Shown here one piece after another: positions 30,278 to 40,037 of a DNA stretch of 64,000 nt; the first letter of the stretch is position 1, and each line of letters opens with the position of its first letter. The stretch comes from Lachnospiraceae bacterium 3-1. GTDB lineage: Bacteria > Bacillota > Clostridia > Lachnospirales > Lachnospiraceae. Under the pieces are notes generated by a model. The model did not search any database. It saw nothing but the letters and a program-made list of their open reading frames with translations, and had not been told where the DNA came from. A program made the position numbers and the translations under genes. The stretch covers positions 276,250 to 340,249 of the forward strand of contig KE159571.1 of NCBI GenBank assembly GCA_000403255.2. Reading direction: 5' to 3'.

Positions 30278-31669
30278 ATGAAAACAAATACAATTGCAGC
30301 TATTGCCACTGCTATGTCAAATTCTGGAATTGGAATTATTCGAATGAGTGGAGAGGAATCTTTTGAAATTATAGATAAAATATATCGCGGAAAAAAGGGA
30401 GAGAAAAAGTTATCTGAAGTACCTAGCCATACCATCCATTATGGATATATCTGTGATGGGGAAAAGGTAATAGATGAAGTAATGGTTTTAGTTTTAAAAT
30501 CACCAAATACTTATACCAGAGAGGATACTGTGGAAATCGATTGTCATGGTGGAGTTTTGGTGATGAAGCGTATTTTGGAAACGGTGATAAAGTATGGCGC
30601 AAGACCGGCAGAGCCAGGGGAATTTACAAAGCGTGCTTTTTTGAATGGTAGGATTGACTTATCTCAAGCGGAATCTGTTATTGATGTGATTAATGCGAAA
30701 AATGATTTTTCTCTGGAATCCTCTCTTCATCAACTTCAGGGAAATCTAAAAAATAAAATAAAGGAAGTGCGAAGAAAAATTATTCATGAAATTGCCTTTA
30801 TAGAGTCGGCTTTGGATGATCCAGAACATATATCTATGGAGGGTTATAGTGAAAAATTAAAAGAAATTATATCAGAATTAAGTTTAGAATTAAAAGATTT
30901 GCTTTTATCCTCCGAAAATGGAGAGCTTTTAAAAGAGGGAATTAATACAGTAATTATTGGAAAGCCGAACGCAGGAAAATCTTCTTTTATGAACGTTTTG
31001 TCAGGGAAAGAACGCGCCATTGTTACAAATATTGCGGGAACCACCCGTGATATTTTAGAAGAGCAGGTTAATTTGGATGGAATTACTCTTAATGTGATGG
31101 ATACTGCTGGAATTCACGATACCTGGGATACAGTAGAAAAAATTGGTGTGGATAAGGCAAAAGAATCTTTGAGTAGGGCAGACTTGGTTATTTATATGGT
31201 AGATGCTTCGACTGTTTTGGATGAAAATGATGAGGAAATTTTAGGATTGCTATCTGATAAGAAGACGATTGTACTTTTGAATAAATCGGATTTGGAGAAA
31301 TCTACTACCGAAAATATGGTATTTTCTCATTTAGAGGAAAGAGGTATGAATCATCCGGTTTTGTCTGTTTCTATGAAAGAAGAGATAGGAGTAAAAGAAA
31401 TAAAAAATAAAATAAAAGAAATGTTTTTTGCAGGAGAGATTTCTTTTAATGATGAGATATTAATCACAAATGTTCGTCAGAAATCTTTTCTTCAGTCTGC
31501 GTTGGACAGTTTAAACATGGTAAGGCAAAGTATTGAAGATGAAATGCCTGAAGATTTTTATTCTATTGATCTGGTAAGCGCTTCTGAAGAATTAGGAAAT
31601 ATTACAGGAGAGTGCGCCAGTGAAGATTTGGTGAATGAAATTTTTTCTAAATTCTGTATGGGAAAATAG
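30278..31669 (+). CDS. mnmE: tRNA modification GTPase MnmE
   Basis: The protein of 463 residues acts with MnmG to modify the wobble uridine of certain tRNAs. It has an N-terminal folate-binding domain, a G domain ([21 protein letters not shown]) and the C-terminal FCMGK with the conserved Cys. The start is ATG 30278 (MKTNTIAAI) with GAGGAA upstream; the frame opens earlier at a TTG without support. Confidence 0.97.
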   Translation: MKTNTIAAIATAMSNSGIGIIRMSGEESFEIIDKIYRGKKGEKKLSEVPSHTIHYGYICDGEKVIDEVMVLVLKSPNTYTREDTVEIDCHGGVLVMKRILETVIKYGARPAEPGEFTKRAFLNGRIDLSQAESVIDVINAKNDFSLESSLHQLQGNLKNKIKEVRRKIIHEIAFIESALDDPEHISMEGYSEKLKEIISELSLELKDLLLSSENGELLKEGINTVIIGKPNAGKSSFMNVLSGKERAIVTNIAGTTRDILEEQVNLDGITLNVMDTAGIHDTWDTVEKIGVDKAKESLSRADLVIYMVDASTVLDENDEEILGLLSDKKTIVLLNKSDLEKSTTENMVFSHLEERGMNHPVLSVSMKEEIGVKEIKNKIKEMFFAGEISFNDEILITNVRQKSFLQSALDSLNMVRQSIEDEMPEDFYSIDLVSASEELGNITGECASEDLVNEIFSKFCMGK

Positions 31670-31685
31670 TGTTTTTATTCCCGCG

Positions 31686-31723
31686 AGCAATGAGCCAAGC
31701 AGCCGCGCTTGCGCGGATATTTG
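31686..31723. repeat. Dispersed GC-rich repeat, copy 1
   Basis: This 38-bp sequence starts AGCAATGAGCCAAGCAGCCG, has a GCGC(T)TGCGC hairpin core and ends GGATATTTG. It matches 34582-34619 at 36 of 38 positions. It sits in the 109-bp gap between mnmE and mnmG. Its GC content stands out from the AT-rich flanks. Confidence 0.85.
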
Positions 31724-31778
31724 CGAATGCCGCGAGGGTAAGTGCCCTGCGGGGTATTTGACTGGAAAGGAGAATGTT

Positions 31779-33662
31779 ATGCCTTATCTTTCAGAAGAAT
31801 ATGATATATGTGTGGCAGGAGCAGGACATGCTGGATGTGAAGCGGCTCTGGCCTGTGCAAAACTTGGTTTGGAAACAATTGTTTTTACCGTTAGTGTGGA
31901 AAGTATTGCATTGATGCCTTGTAATCCTAATATTGGAGGAAGTTCTAAGGGCCATCTTGTAAGAGAGATTGATGCCCTTGGAGGACAGATGGGAATTAAT
32001 ATTGATCACACATTTATTCAATCTAAAATGTTAAATGTTTCTAAGGGTCCAGCCGTACATTCCCTTCGAGCGCAGGCAGATAAATCAGGATATAGTCAGG
32101 AAATGAGACGGACTTTGGAAAGTACAGATCATTTGACCATCCGACAGGCTGAAGTGACAGAATTGATTGTAGAAGATGGAATTGTCAAAGGTGTAAAGAC
32201 CTTTTCTGGAGCTTTATACCATAGTAAGGCAGTGGTTCTTTGTACTGGTACATACTTAAAGTCAAGATGTCTTTATGGAGATGTGATAAATTTTACTGGA
32301 CCAAATGGTCTGCAGGCTGCAAATCATTTATCAGAATCTTTAAAAGAAAATGGAATTGAATTGTTTCGGTTTAAGACAGGAACGCCTGCAAGAATTGATA
32401 GGCGTTCGGTAGACTTTAGTAAAATGGAAGAGCAGAAGGGGGATGAAAGGGTAGTTCCCTTTTCTTTTTCTACAGATCCCGAAGAAGTACAAATTGATCA
32501 GGTTTCTTGTTGGCTGACTTATACAAATAAAGATACCCATGAGATTATTCGAGAAAATCTCGATCGCTCTCCATTATATTCTGGAATGATTGAAGGAACT
32601 GGACCTAGGTATTGTCCTTCCATTGAAGATAAAGTAGTAAAATTTTCTGATAAAGAACGTCATCAAGTATTTATTGAGCCAGAAGGATTGTATACCAATG
32701 AAATGTACATTGGTGGTATGTCAAGCTCTCTTCCAGAGGATGTGCAATATAAAATGTACAAAAGCGTAGCAGGTCTGGAACATGTAAAAATTGTTCGAAA
32801 TGCTTATGCCATTGAATATGATTGTATTGATCCAAGGCAGCTTTATCCTACTTTGGAATTTAAAGGGATTCGAGGTCTTTTTTCTGGAGGTCAGTTTAAC
32901 GGAAGTTCTGGTTATGAGGAAGCCGCAGCCCAGGGTCTTGTGGCAGGAATTAATGCAGCAATGTTTTGCAAAGGAAAAGAACCTTTGGTTTTGGATCGCT
33001 CTACCTCTTATATTGGAGTATTGATTGATGATTTGGTAACAAAAGAAAACCGTGAGCCTTACCGAATGATGACTTCAAGAGCAGAATACCGTCTACTTTT
33101 ACGGCAGGATAATGCAGATTTGCGTCTTTCGAAAATAGGGTATGAAGTTGGATTGATTGATGAAGAGCGGTATCATTGGGTTGTGGAAAAAGAAGGCTTG
33201 ATCGAAAAAGAAGTGGATAGAATTCAGCATGTTAAGATCGGCGCAAATGCTGTAGTTCAAAAAATTTTAGAAGAGCATGGAAGTGCTCCCTTAAAGACAG
33301 GAACAACCCTTGCTGAGTTAATCCGAAGACCAGAACTTTCTTATGATGATTTGGCAGAGATTGATAAAGATCGCCCGAACCTTCCTTATGATGTAGTAGA
33401 ACAGGTGAACATAAATATTAAATATGATGGATATATCAAGCGGCAGTTAAAGCAAGTAAAAGAATTTAAAAAGCTGGAGAATAAGAAGCTTCCTGAAAAT
33501 TTTGATTATAATCAGGTGAAAAGCTTAAGAATTGAAGCAAAGCAGAAATTAAATTTGTATCAACCAGTAAATGTGGGACAAGCATCTAGGATTTCTGGGG
33601 TATCCCCGGCTGATATTTCAGTATTGTTAGTTTATCTAGAGCAGATGTATCGAAAAAAATAG
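31779..33662 (+). CDS. mnmG: tRNA uridine 5-carboxymethylaminomethyl modification enzyme MnmG (GidA)
   Basis: The protein of 627 residues has an N-terminal FAD-binding Rossmann motif ([10 protein letters not shown]) and the GidA signatures [13 protein letters not shown] and [17 protein letters not shown]. It forms a complex with MnmE. I start it at ATG 31779 (MPYLSEEYD) with GGAAAGGAG upstream. The open frame extends further left through the GC-rich repeat, but that part has no protein character. Confidence 0.97.
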   Translation: MPYLSEEYDICVAGAGHAGCEAALACAKLGLETIVFTVSVESIALMPCNPNIGGSSKGHLVREIDALGGQMGINIDHTFIQSKMLNVSKGPAVHSLRAQADKSGYSQEMRRTLESTDHLTIRQAEVTELIVEDGIVKGVKTFSGALYHSKAVVLCTGTYLKSRCLYGDVINFTGPNGLQAANHLSESLKENGIELFRFKTGTPARIDRRSVDFSKMEEQKGDERVVPFSFSTDPEEVQIDQVSCWLTYTNKDTHEIIRENLDRSPLYSGMIEGTGPRYCPSIEDKVVKFSDKERHQVFIEPEGLYTNEMYIGGMSSSLPEDVQYKMYKSVAGLEHVKIVRNAYAIEYDCIDPRQLYPTLEFKGIRGLFSGGQFNGSSGYEEAAAQGLVAGINAAMFCKGKEPLVLDRSTSYIGVLIDDLVTKENREPYRMMTSRAEYRLLLRQDNADLRLSKIGYEVGLIDEERYHWVVEKEGLIEKEVDRIQHVKIGANAVVQKILEEHGSAPLKTGTTLAELIRRPELSYDDLAEIDKDRPNLPYDVVEQVNINIKYDGYIKRQLKQVKEFKKLENKKLPENFDYNQVKSLRIEAKQKLNLYQPVNVGQASRISGVSPADISVLLVYLEQMYRKK

Positions 33663-33720
33663 AAACCACTGCAAATCATCTGAAGTAGGAAATTAAAAAT
33701 AAAGATCAGGCAGGAATAGT

Positions 33721-34470
33721 ATGGAAGTAAACGAAAAAATTCAATTGGAATCTTATGAATGGGATAAATTTTATGCAGGTTTAAGAAGCCTTGGGATTGA
33801 ATGTTCTCAGGAGAAAATCAATCAATTTCTTAAATTCTATCAAATGTTGATAGAAAAAAATAAAGTGATGAACTTAACTGCAATTACAGAATTTGAAGAT
33901 GTGGTTGAAAAGCATTTTTTGGATTCTTTGAGTTTAGTCAAGTGTATCAATTTGAATCAGAATCTTCGGGTATTGGACTTGGGAACAGGTGCAGGCTTTC
34001 CCGGAATTCCTCTTAAGATTGTATTTCCTCAATTAGAAATTGTATTGATGGATTCTTTGAATAAGCGTGTTTTATTTTTAAAAGAAGTAATAGAAGAATT
34101 GAATCTTTCAGATATTTTGGCTGTTCACGGAAGAGCAGAAGAAATGGCTGGAAAAAAAGAATATCGGGAACAATTTGATTTATGTATTTCCAGGGCGGTA
34201 GCAAATTTATCTTCTTTAAGCGAGTATTGTATTCCTTTTGTAAAAATAGGCGGAAATTTTATTTCTTATAAATCAGGGGAAATTGAAGAGGAGACAGCGC
34301 AGGCCAAAAAAGCAATCTCTGTTTTGGGAGGAAGTATTACAAAAGTAGAAAAATTCATTTTGACTGGAACAGAAGTTTCCAGGTCTTTTATTCAAATTGA
34401 AAAAAAGAAAAAAACACCAAAGAGTTATCCAAGGAAAGCTGGTACACCATCAAAGAATCCAATTCATTAA
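33721..34470 (+). CDS. rsmG: 16S rRNA (guanine527-N7)-methyltransferase RsmG
   Basis: The 249-residue S-adenosylmethionine-dependent methyltransferase has the SAM motif LDLGTGAGFPGIPL and VAHGRAEE-like motif II (AVHGRAEEM). The C-terminal end is rich in Lys. It is last in the mnmE-mnmG-rsmG run and is followed by a 32-bp hairpin. Confidence 0.97.
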   Translation: MEVNEKIQLESYEWDKFYAGLRSLGIECSQEKINQFLKFYQMLIEKNKVMNLTAITEFEDVVEKHFLDSLSLVKCINLNQNLRVLDLGTGAGFPGIPLKIVFPQLEIVLMDSLNKRVLFLKEVIEELNLSDILAVHGRAEEMAGKKEYREQFDLCISRAVANLSSLSEYCIPFVKIGGNFISYKSGEIEEETAQAKKAISVLGGSITKVEKFILTGTEVSRSFIQIEKKKKTPKSYPRKAGTPSKNPIH

Positions 34471-34495
34471 ATTTTGTGTATATACCCAATTATAA

Positions 34496-34572
34496 AAACA
34501 GGGCTGTTGGAAAAAGGAAGATTTTCACAGCTACATCCTATGAAAATCTTCCTTTTTCCAACAGCCCTGTTT
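34496..34572. terminator. Very long perfect hairpin between convergent genes
   Basis: Arms 34496-34527 and 34541-34572 are exact inverse complements over 32 bp, with a 13-base loop. The AAACAGGGCTGTTGG arm and its A/T-tracts allow termination in both directions, for rsmG from the left and the hydrolase gene from the right. Confidence 0.85.
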
Positions 34573-34581
34573 ATTCTTGCC

Positions 34582-34619
34582 AGCAATGAGTCAAGCAGCC
34601 GCGCTTACGCGGATATTTG
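34582..34619. repeat. Dispersed GC-rich repeat, copy 2
   Basis: The second copy of the 38-bp repeat (36 of 38 identical to 31686-31723) lies between the long hairpin and the hydrolase gene end. A weaker relative, AGTAGTGAGCGAAGCAGACGC, lies near 35616, upstream of the same hydrolase gene. Confidence 0.85.
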
Positions 34620-34628
34620 ACTTAAGTT

Positions 34629-35585
34629 TTATTTTATAGGCTCTAAGTATAAATTCAAAATGTCTAAAAGTTTTTCAGGCACTTCCAGTTGCGGAAGATA
34701 ATTTGATTCTGTAAGATAAGAAACCTCAATGGAAGGATTGTAGGAAAGATAGGAATTGATAATCTGTTCACTTTCCTCATTTTCTCTACTTCCAATTAAG
34801 TAAATGCTGTTGTTAATTTTTTTTAATGCATGGATAATATTAATATTGGCATAATTTGATATGATACTTGATAATAAATATTTTCCATGGCTGTTGTCTG
34901 TGTGTGCCGCTTCATAATAAATATTGATTATTTTGCTTGGAATCATGTGGTTTTTATAGTAATAATTTTTATGAAATGTTCGGCTTATGTTCTTTTCTGT
35001 AAATATAAGATTGTAAATCAAAGTACCGAAAATAGGAAGATCTATTAAAAATTTTAATGTATTTTTTCGTTTCGTTGGTGTTTTGATTAAGCTCTCTAAA
35101 GAAACAGGACTAATAATTATGATTTTACGAAAATGTTCTGGTTCCATGTTACATGCCATAACTGCAAAGGAAGCAGAATCACCGGTGGCAATGAGATCAG
35201 GTTTTGATCCAATTATGTTTTTGGTAAAATCAGTAATTAATTGCACAAAGAGATAATTGCTGTAAGTCATATTTGGTTTATCACTTCTGCCACATCCTAA
35301 TAAATCCAGACGGTAAACCGTATGATGTTTTGCAAGCTGTTTTTCAATTTTCTCCCATTCATAGGAAGAGGAGGCAGGGTTCAAATCATGGATTAGAAGT
35401 ACTGGACTTCCTTTTCCTTGTTTGGTATAAAAAATATTTCCATATCTCCAATTAAAAAAATTCCCTTTCTCTGTTTTTAAAAGATTTTTTAAGGTAGATG
35501 AAACATGGATGGCTTTATTGATACCATAGATACTAATGGTTGTTAGAGTGCTTAAAAATAGAAAATTACGAACTTGCTTTTTCAT
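34629..35585 (-). CDS. Alpha/beta-hydrolase, membrane-anchored
   Basis: The 318-residue protein has an N-terminal hydrophobic anchor (about 8-25) and an alpha/beta-hydrolase fold. The oxyanion-side motif is LLIHDLNP, followed by LLGCGRSDKP and the nucleophile elbow ATGDSAS (Ser). A candidate acid Asp/Glu and the final His are unclear: the usual terminal His region reads LTESNYLPQLEVPEKL and lacks an obvious His, so the triad may be altered. Substrate unknown. Confidence 0.85.
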   Translation of the reverse strand: MKKQVRNFLFLSTLTTISIYGINKAIHVSSTLKNLLKTEKGNFFNWRYGNIFYTKQGKGSPVLLIHDLNPASSSYEWEKIEKQLAKHHTVYRLDLLGCGRSDKPNMTYSNYLFVQLITDFTKNIIGSKPDLIATGDSASFAVMACNMEPEHFRKIIIISPVSLESLIKTPTKRKNTLKFLIDLPIFGTLIYNLIFTEKNISRTFHKNYYYKNHMIPSKIINIYYEAAHTDNSHGKYLLSSIISNYANINIIHALKKINNSIYLIGSRENEESEQIINSYLSYNPSIEVSYLTESNYLPQLEVPEKLLDILNLYLEPIK

Positions 35586-35882
35586 TAAATAGCTTCCCCT
35601 TTCTTTTTATGTCTAGAAGTAGTGAGCGAAGCAGACGCCCATAAAAATTTGTTTTAAGAAAAATAGCAAATTATAAAAAAATAAGTATACTTTTTTGCGT
35701 TACTTATTTTTTCTATTATTATTATAGACGATATGGCTTGGATATACAAACAAAATATATTTTAAAAGTAAAAAAATCAAAATATATCTTTTCATATTTT
35801 AGATTTTATTATACAATAAATATGATTACCATTCTTTTATATAGAATAGTGATATAAAACATACGTTCTTAAAGGTAGAATT
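35586..35882. other. AT-rich intergenic region between divergent genes
   Basis: These 297 bases hold the ribosome binding sites and promoters of the hydrolase gene (left) and the kinase gene (right). Near 35616 there is a weak relative of the 38-bp dispersed repeat. The rest is AT-rich and I see no gene or clear dyad. Confidence 0.5.
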
Positions 35883-36905
35883 ATGATTGTAAATTATTTA
35901 GAAAAAATACATCAGGAGATGTATGAAAGAAAATTAAATTTGGAAAGAGAATGTCAGAAAAAAGAGATTCTCCGAAAAGATAATATTAAGTTTATACAAG
36001 CATTGGAAAGTTCCTTAGATGAAAATTTTGAATCTTTTTCTCCACGGTATATTGACCAGGAAAGTCATTTGAAAATCGAATCTTTATTAGAGGAACAAAA
36101 GCAGATAGAATTAGAAATAAGTGAATTGGAAATAAAAATTGCAAAGCTGAATACAGATCTTATTGAATTGGAAAATGTACTTAAAGTTGCACGTGAGAAC
36201 GAAAAATCTTCGATTGAAAAAGAAAGTTTAAAAGAAAAAGCAGAAATAATGCAACATAAATTATTAGAAATACAGGAGATGGAACGTCAACGTATCGCTA
36301 AGACAATGCATGATTTGGCAATTCAAAATCTTACAAATATGATTCATAAAACTGAAATATGCATAAAGTTAATGGATGTAGATCCAGTTCGTTGTCGTTT
36401 AGAACTTCATGCTGCTTCAAAACAAATTCAGGATATTATTCAAGAAATGAGAAATATTATTTTAGATTTATGTCCTATTTATCTGAATAATGTGAGTTTG
36501 AATGGTATGATAGAAAGAGAAATCTCCAAGCTTCGAAAAAGTGAAATTTTGAATGTTTCATATGAAACATTGGGTGAATCCATAAATCTTCCGTTTATTG
36601 TATCCTTACATATTTTACATATTATGAAAGAGGCATGTAATAATATTTTGAAACATGCAAAAGCAAAAAATGTGTATGTGAAAGTAAAATATGAATTAAA
36701 AAATATTGAACTAAGGATTGAGGATGATGGGATTGGATTTACCATAAATGATATTCAAAATTTAAAAAGAAAGGATGGTTCAGGGTTTGGTATATTTTTG
36801 ATGCGAGAGCATGTCAATCTTTTCTCTGGGAGATTAGATATTGATTCTGAGCCAGGAAAGGGAACAAGGGTTTATGTAACAATACCAATGGATGAAGGAG
36901 GATGA
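35883..36905 (+). CDS. Cytoplasmic sensor histidine kinase of the DegS/NarX class
   Basis: The 340-residue kinase has no membrane segment. An N-terminal coiled-coil region (about 10-135) is followed by a HisKA_3 domain with phosphorylated His in IAKTMHDLAIQ. The HATPase domain has N box ACNNILKHA and G motifs DDGIGF and GSGFGIFLMREH. Its partner is the LuxR-type regulator 3 bases downstream. Signal unknown; the organisation is DegS-like. Confidence 0.93.
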   Translation: MIVNYLEKIHQEMYERKLNLERECQKKEILRKDNIKFIQALESSLDENFESFSPRYIDQESHLKIESLLEEQKQIELEISELEIKIAKLNTDLIELENVLKVARENEKSSIEKESLKEKAEIMQHKLLEIQEMERQRIAKTMHDLAIQNLTNMIHKTEICIKLMDVDPVRCRLELHAASKQIQDIIQEMRNIILDLCPIYLNNVSLNGMIEREISKLRKSEILNVSYETLGESINLPFIVSLHILHIMKEACNNILKHAKAKNVYVKVKYELKNIELRIEDDGIGFTINDIQNLKRKDGSGFGIFLMREHVNLFSGRLDIDSEPGKGTRVYVTIPMDEGG

Positions 36906-36908
36906 ATA

Positions 36909-37553
36909 ATGTCAGCGAAAGTTGTAATTGTAGATGATCATTCTATAGTTAGAGAAGGTTTGAAACAATTGCTGGAACTGGATGGAGACGTGGAAGTAAT
37001 TGGAGAAGCCGGTGACGGAGTCGAGTGTTTAATACTTTTGGAGAAGGTTCTTCCCCAGGTATTATTGTTAGATATCAATATGCCTAATATGAATGGATTG
37101 GAGGTATTAGAAAAATTAAAACAAAATAAGGTAGATGTAAAGGTAATTATCCTAACGGTGCATAATGAAATTGAATTTTTGTTGAAAGCTGTAGACATTG
37201 GAATTGATGGTTATTTACTGAAAGAATCAAATTCTTCTGAATTGAAGAAAGCAATCTTTCATGTGATAGAAGGGGAAACATATATACAGCCAAGTATGAT
37301 TCCTCTTTTAAATTCAAAGATGGTTGAAAGGGATATAGAAAAAGAAAAAATTAGTTTGTTGACAAGACGGGAATTAGAAGTTTTAAAATTATTATCGATA
37401 GGATTATATAATAAGGAGATTGGTAAAAAGTTAGAAATTAGTGAACGTACCGTAAAAAATCATATTTCCAGTATTTTTAAAAAAATAGATGTGACAGATA
37501 GAACGCAGGCAGCAGTATTTTCAATTAGAAATAAATTGATTGATGTATTTTAA
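36909..37553 (+). CDS. NarL/DegU-family response regulator
   Basis: The 214-residue protein has a receiver domain (acidic pocket DDHS, phosphorylated Asp in LLLDINMPN) and a LuxR-type HTH (LTRRELEVLKLLSIG, ISERTVKNHISSIFKKI). It is co-transcribed with the kinase. Its gene ends just before a terminator that contains a parS site. Confidence 0.96.
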   Translation: MSAKVVIVDDHSIVREGLKQLLELDGDVEVIGEAGDGVECLILLEKVLPQVLLLDINMPNMNGLEVLEKLKQNKVDVKVIILTVHNEIEFLLKAVDIGIDGYLLKESNSSELKKAIFHVIEGETYIQPSMIPLLNSKMVERDIEKEKISLLTRRELEVLKLLSIGLYNKEIGKKLEISERTVKNHISSIFKKIDVTDRTQAAVFSIRNKLIDVF

Positions 37554-37563
37554 AATAATGTAG

Positions 37564-37605
37564 AAAGAGATGGAAATGTTTCACGTGAAACATTTCCATC
37601 TCTTT
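37564..37605 (+). terminator. Perfect 42-bp palindrome and T-tract after the response regulator, containing parS
   Basis: The sequence is a 21-bp perfect inverted repeat with no spacer, followed by a T-tract to 37609, so it should fold as a terminator. Its centre is the parS site at 37577-37592. Confidence 0.85.
37577..37592. promoter_or_regulatory. parS site 1
   Basis: TGTTTCACGTGAAACA is a perfect 16-bp palindrome matching the Firmicute parS consensus bound by ParB. It lies about 130 bp before parA. Confidence 0.97.
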
Positions 37606-37623
37606 TTTTCTAAACAAAAAAAA

Positions 37624-37639
37624 TGTTTCACGTGAAACA
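37624..37639. promoter_or_regulatory. parS site 2
   Basis: A second TGTTTCACGTGAAACA, identical to site 1, lies 47 bp to the right (centre to centre). Confidence 0.97.
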
Positions 37640-37718
37640 TTTTTAGATAGAATTAACTATAGTAATAAGAGAAAAAAGGTGCTATAATGAATTTAACATA
37701 AGAAGAAAGGACAAAGAT

Positions 37719-38486
37719 ATGGGAAGAATCATAGCAATAGCCAATCAAAAAGGTGGAGTAGGTAAAACTACTACAGCAATTAATTTATCGGCTTGTCTTG
37801 TGGAAGAGGGAAAAAAAGTATTAACCATTGACATGGATCCTCAGGGAAATACAACGAGTGGATTTGGATTAGAAAAGACAGAGCTTAAAAATACAGTGTA
37901 TGAGCTTATGCTTGGCGAATGTACGATCCGGGAAAGTATGATCCAGACAGAAATAGATAATCTTTTATTAATACCATCTAATGTAAATCTTGCAGGAGCA
38001 GAAATAGAATTACTAGATATTGACGACAAGGAATACATATTAAAAAATGAAGTGGATTATATTAAGGAAGATTTTGAATTTATAATTATTGATTGTCCTC
38101 CTTCCCTAAATATGCTTACTATTAATGCAATGACAACTGCTGATACAATTCTTGTCCCGATTCAATGTGAATATTATGCATTAGAAGGACTGAGCCAATT
38201 AATACATACGATTAATTTGGTTCAGACAAGATTAAATCCAAACCTTCAGATGGAAGGGGTAGTATTTACAATGTATGATGCAAGAACTAATTTATCTTTA
38301 CAGGTTGTGGAAGATGTAAAAAACAATTTAAGTACGAATATATATAAGACAATTATTCCAAGAAATATTCGATTAGCAGAAGCTCCCAGCCATGGACTGC
38401 CAATTAATTTATATGATGCAAAATCTGCCGGTGCAGAAAGCTATCGTTTGTTAGCAAAAGAAGTTATAGAAAGAGAGGAAAAATAA
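37719..38486 (+). CDS. parA: Chromosome partitioning ATPase ParA (Soj)
   Basis: The 255-residue ParA-type ATPase has a deviant Walker A KGGVGKTTTAINLS and Walker B DCPPSLN. It forms DNA-bound dimers that guide ParB-parS complexes and in Bacillus also controls DnaA. It is preceded by two parS sites and a TATAAT element near 37683. Confidence 0.98.
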   Translation: MGRIIAIANQKGGVGKTTTAINLSACLVEEGKKVLTIDMDPQGNTTSGFGLEKTELKNTVYELMLGECTIRESMIQTEIDNLLLIPSNVNLAGAEIELLDIDDKEYILKNEVDYIKEDFEFIIIDCPPSLNMLTINAMTTADTILVPIQCEYYALEGLSQLIHTINLVQTRLNPNLQMEGVVFTMYDARTNLSLQVVEDVKNNLSTNIYKTIIPRNIRLAEAPSHGLPINLYDAKSAGAESYRLLAKEVIEREEK

Positions 38487-38487
38487 A

Positions 38488-39390
38488 ATGGCATCAGCAA
38501 AAAAGGGTGGATTAGGGAAAGGTTTAGACAGCCTTATTGCAAATAAGGTAGGAACCCCAGAAACCGTAGAAGCGGTAAGAATGCCGGAGTTAGATAAAGA
38601 TGTAACCTTTGTGAAAATTACGAAAGTGGAGCCTAACAGAGAACAACCGAGAAAAAATTTTGACGAAGATTCATTATTAGAATTATCGGAATCATTAAAG
38701 CAATACGGAATTTTACAACCATTGTTGGTGCAAGATAAAAAAGATTATTTTGAAATTATTGCAGGTGAAAGAAGATGGAGAGCTGCAAAAATGGCAGGAT
38801 TAAAAGAAATTCCTGTTATTATAAAAAAATTGACTGATCAAGAAATGGTGGAAGTTTCTCTTATTGAAAATATTCAGAGAGAAAATTTGAATCCCATTGA
38901 AGAGGCCCTAGCTTTTAAGAGATTGTTAAATGAATTTCATTTAAAACAAGATGAGGTAGCAGAGCGTGTATCGAAATCCAGAACAGCAGTTACTAATTCA
39001 ATGAGGCTTTTGAAATTAGATGAAAGAGTACAGCAGATGGTTATAGATGATTTGATTACCACTGGTCATGCTCGTGCACTTTTGGCAATTGCAGATAGTG
39101 AAAAACAATATAATCTTGCGCAGCAGATTTTTGATGAAAAATTAAGCGTAAGAGAAACAGAAAAGCTTGTTAAGAAAATTCAAAATCAAAAACCAGAGGT
39201 GCCAAAGAAGCAGCAAGAGGATAATAATATGTCAATTTTTTATGAAGATATGGAACAAAAATTAAAGGCTATTATGGGTACGAAGGTTGCCATTCATTAT
39301 AAAGGAAAAGAAAAGGGGAAAATTGAAATAGAATATTATTCGAATAATGAGTTGGAAAGGATTATAGATCTATTTCAATCAATCCATTAA
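38488..39390 (+). CDS. parB: Chromosome partitioning protein ParB (Spo0J)
   Basis: The 300-residue CTP-dependent clamp has an N-terminal ParB domain (GERRWRAAKMAGL box, ENIQRENLNP), an HTH (KSRTAVTNSMRLLKL) and a C-terminal dimerisation region. It starts 1 base after the parA stop and binds the parS sites upstream. Confidence 0.98.
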   Translation: MASAKKGGLGKGLDSLIANKVGTPETVEAVRMPELDKDVTFVKITKVEPNREQPRKNFDEDSLLELSESLKQYGILQPLLVQDKKDYFEIIAGERRWRAAKMAGLKEIPVIIKKLTDQEMVEVSLIENIQRENLNPIEEALAFKRLLNEFHLKQDEVAERVSKSRTAVTNSMRLLKLDERVQQMVIDDLITTGHARALLAIADSEKQYNLAQQIFDEKLSVRETEKLVKKIQNQKPEVPKKQQEDNNMSIFYEDMEQKLKAIMGTKVAIHYKGKEKGKIEIEYYSNNELERIIDLFQSIH

Positions 39391-39440
39391 ATTTGTTTAA
39401 AACATATGTTCCGTTATAAAATAGAAACATGGAGGAAATC

Positions 39441-39974
39441 ATGAAGTCAGACTTTATAGGATTATATTTTACAGTAGATGATTTTTTACTAACTTTTACC
39501 ATTATGGCGGCAATCATGTTCATATTGTTTATTTTGCTAATTGTAAATGTAGTAAAAACAGGAAAAATAAAAAAGAAATACGAAGCATTTATGATGGGAA
39601 AAAATGCTGAGTCATTGGAAGACACCTTAATTAAGCGTATTCAACAGGTGGATGAACTGTTGGTTTTTGAAGCCGAAAACAGAGAGAATATTCAAAAGAT
39701 TTTTGACAGTTTAAAATATACGTTTCAGAAAGTTGGAATGGTAAAATATGATGCTTTTCACGAAATGGGTGGAAAATTAAGTTTCTCTTTGGCATTGCTG
39801 GATCAGAAAAATGATGGATTTATTATTAATGCAATGCACAGCAGAGAGGGATGTTATACTTATATCAAAGAGATTTTAAGTGGTAATTCCATTATTGTAC
39901 TTGCGGATGAGGAAAAAGAAGCATTAGACATTGCAATGGGTGTTAAGAAGTCAACGAAGTCGACAGAAGATTAG
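39441..39974 (+). CDS. DUF4446-like single-pass membrane protein
   Basis: The protein of 177 residues has one membrane helix (about 16-37) and a cytoplasmic domain with a conserved-looking core KVGMVKYDAFHEMGGKLSF, characteristic of the DUF4446 proteins found beside parB in Clostridia. The start is ATG 39441 (MKSDFIGLY) with GGAGG upstream. Function unknown. Confidence 0.85.
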   Translation: MKSDFIGLYFTVDDFLLTFTIMAAIMFILFILLIVNVVKTGKIKKKYEAFMMGKNAESLEDTLIKRIQQVDELLVFEAENRENIQKIFDSLKYTFQKVGMVKYDAFHEMGGKLSFSLALLDQKNDGFIINAMHSREGCYTYIKEILSGNSIIVLADEEKEALDIAMGVKKSTKSTED

Positions 39975-40037
39975 GGAACCTGTTCCTCAATTAATGTCAT
40001 TGTTCTGTAAAGGAACGGAAATGCAGAGGTACAATAT

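Noticed and set aside
31635-31778. Extension of mnmG upstream through the GC-rich repeat
   Set aside because: The frame is open, but the extra 48 residues have no MnmG homology and the good ribosome site and family length point to ATG 31779.
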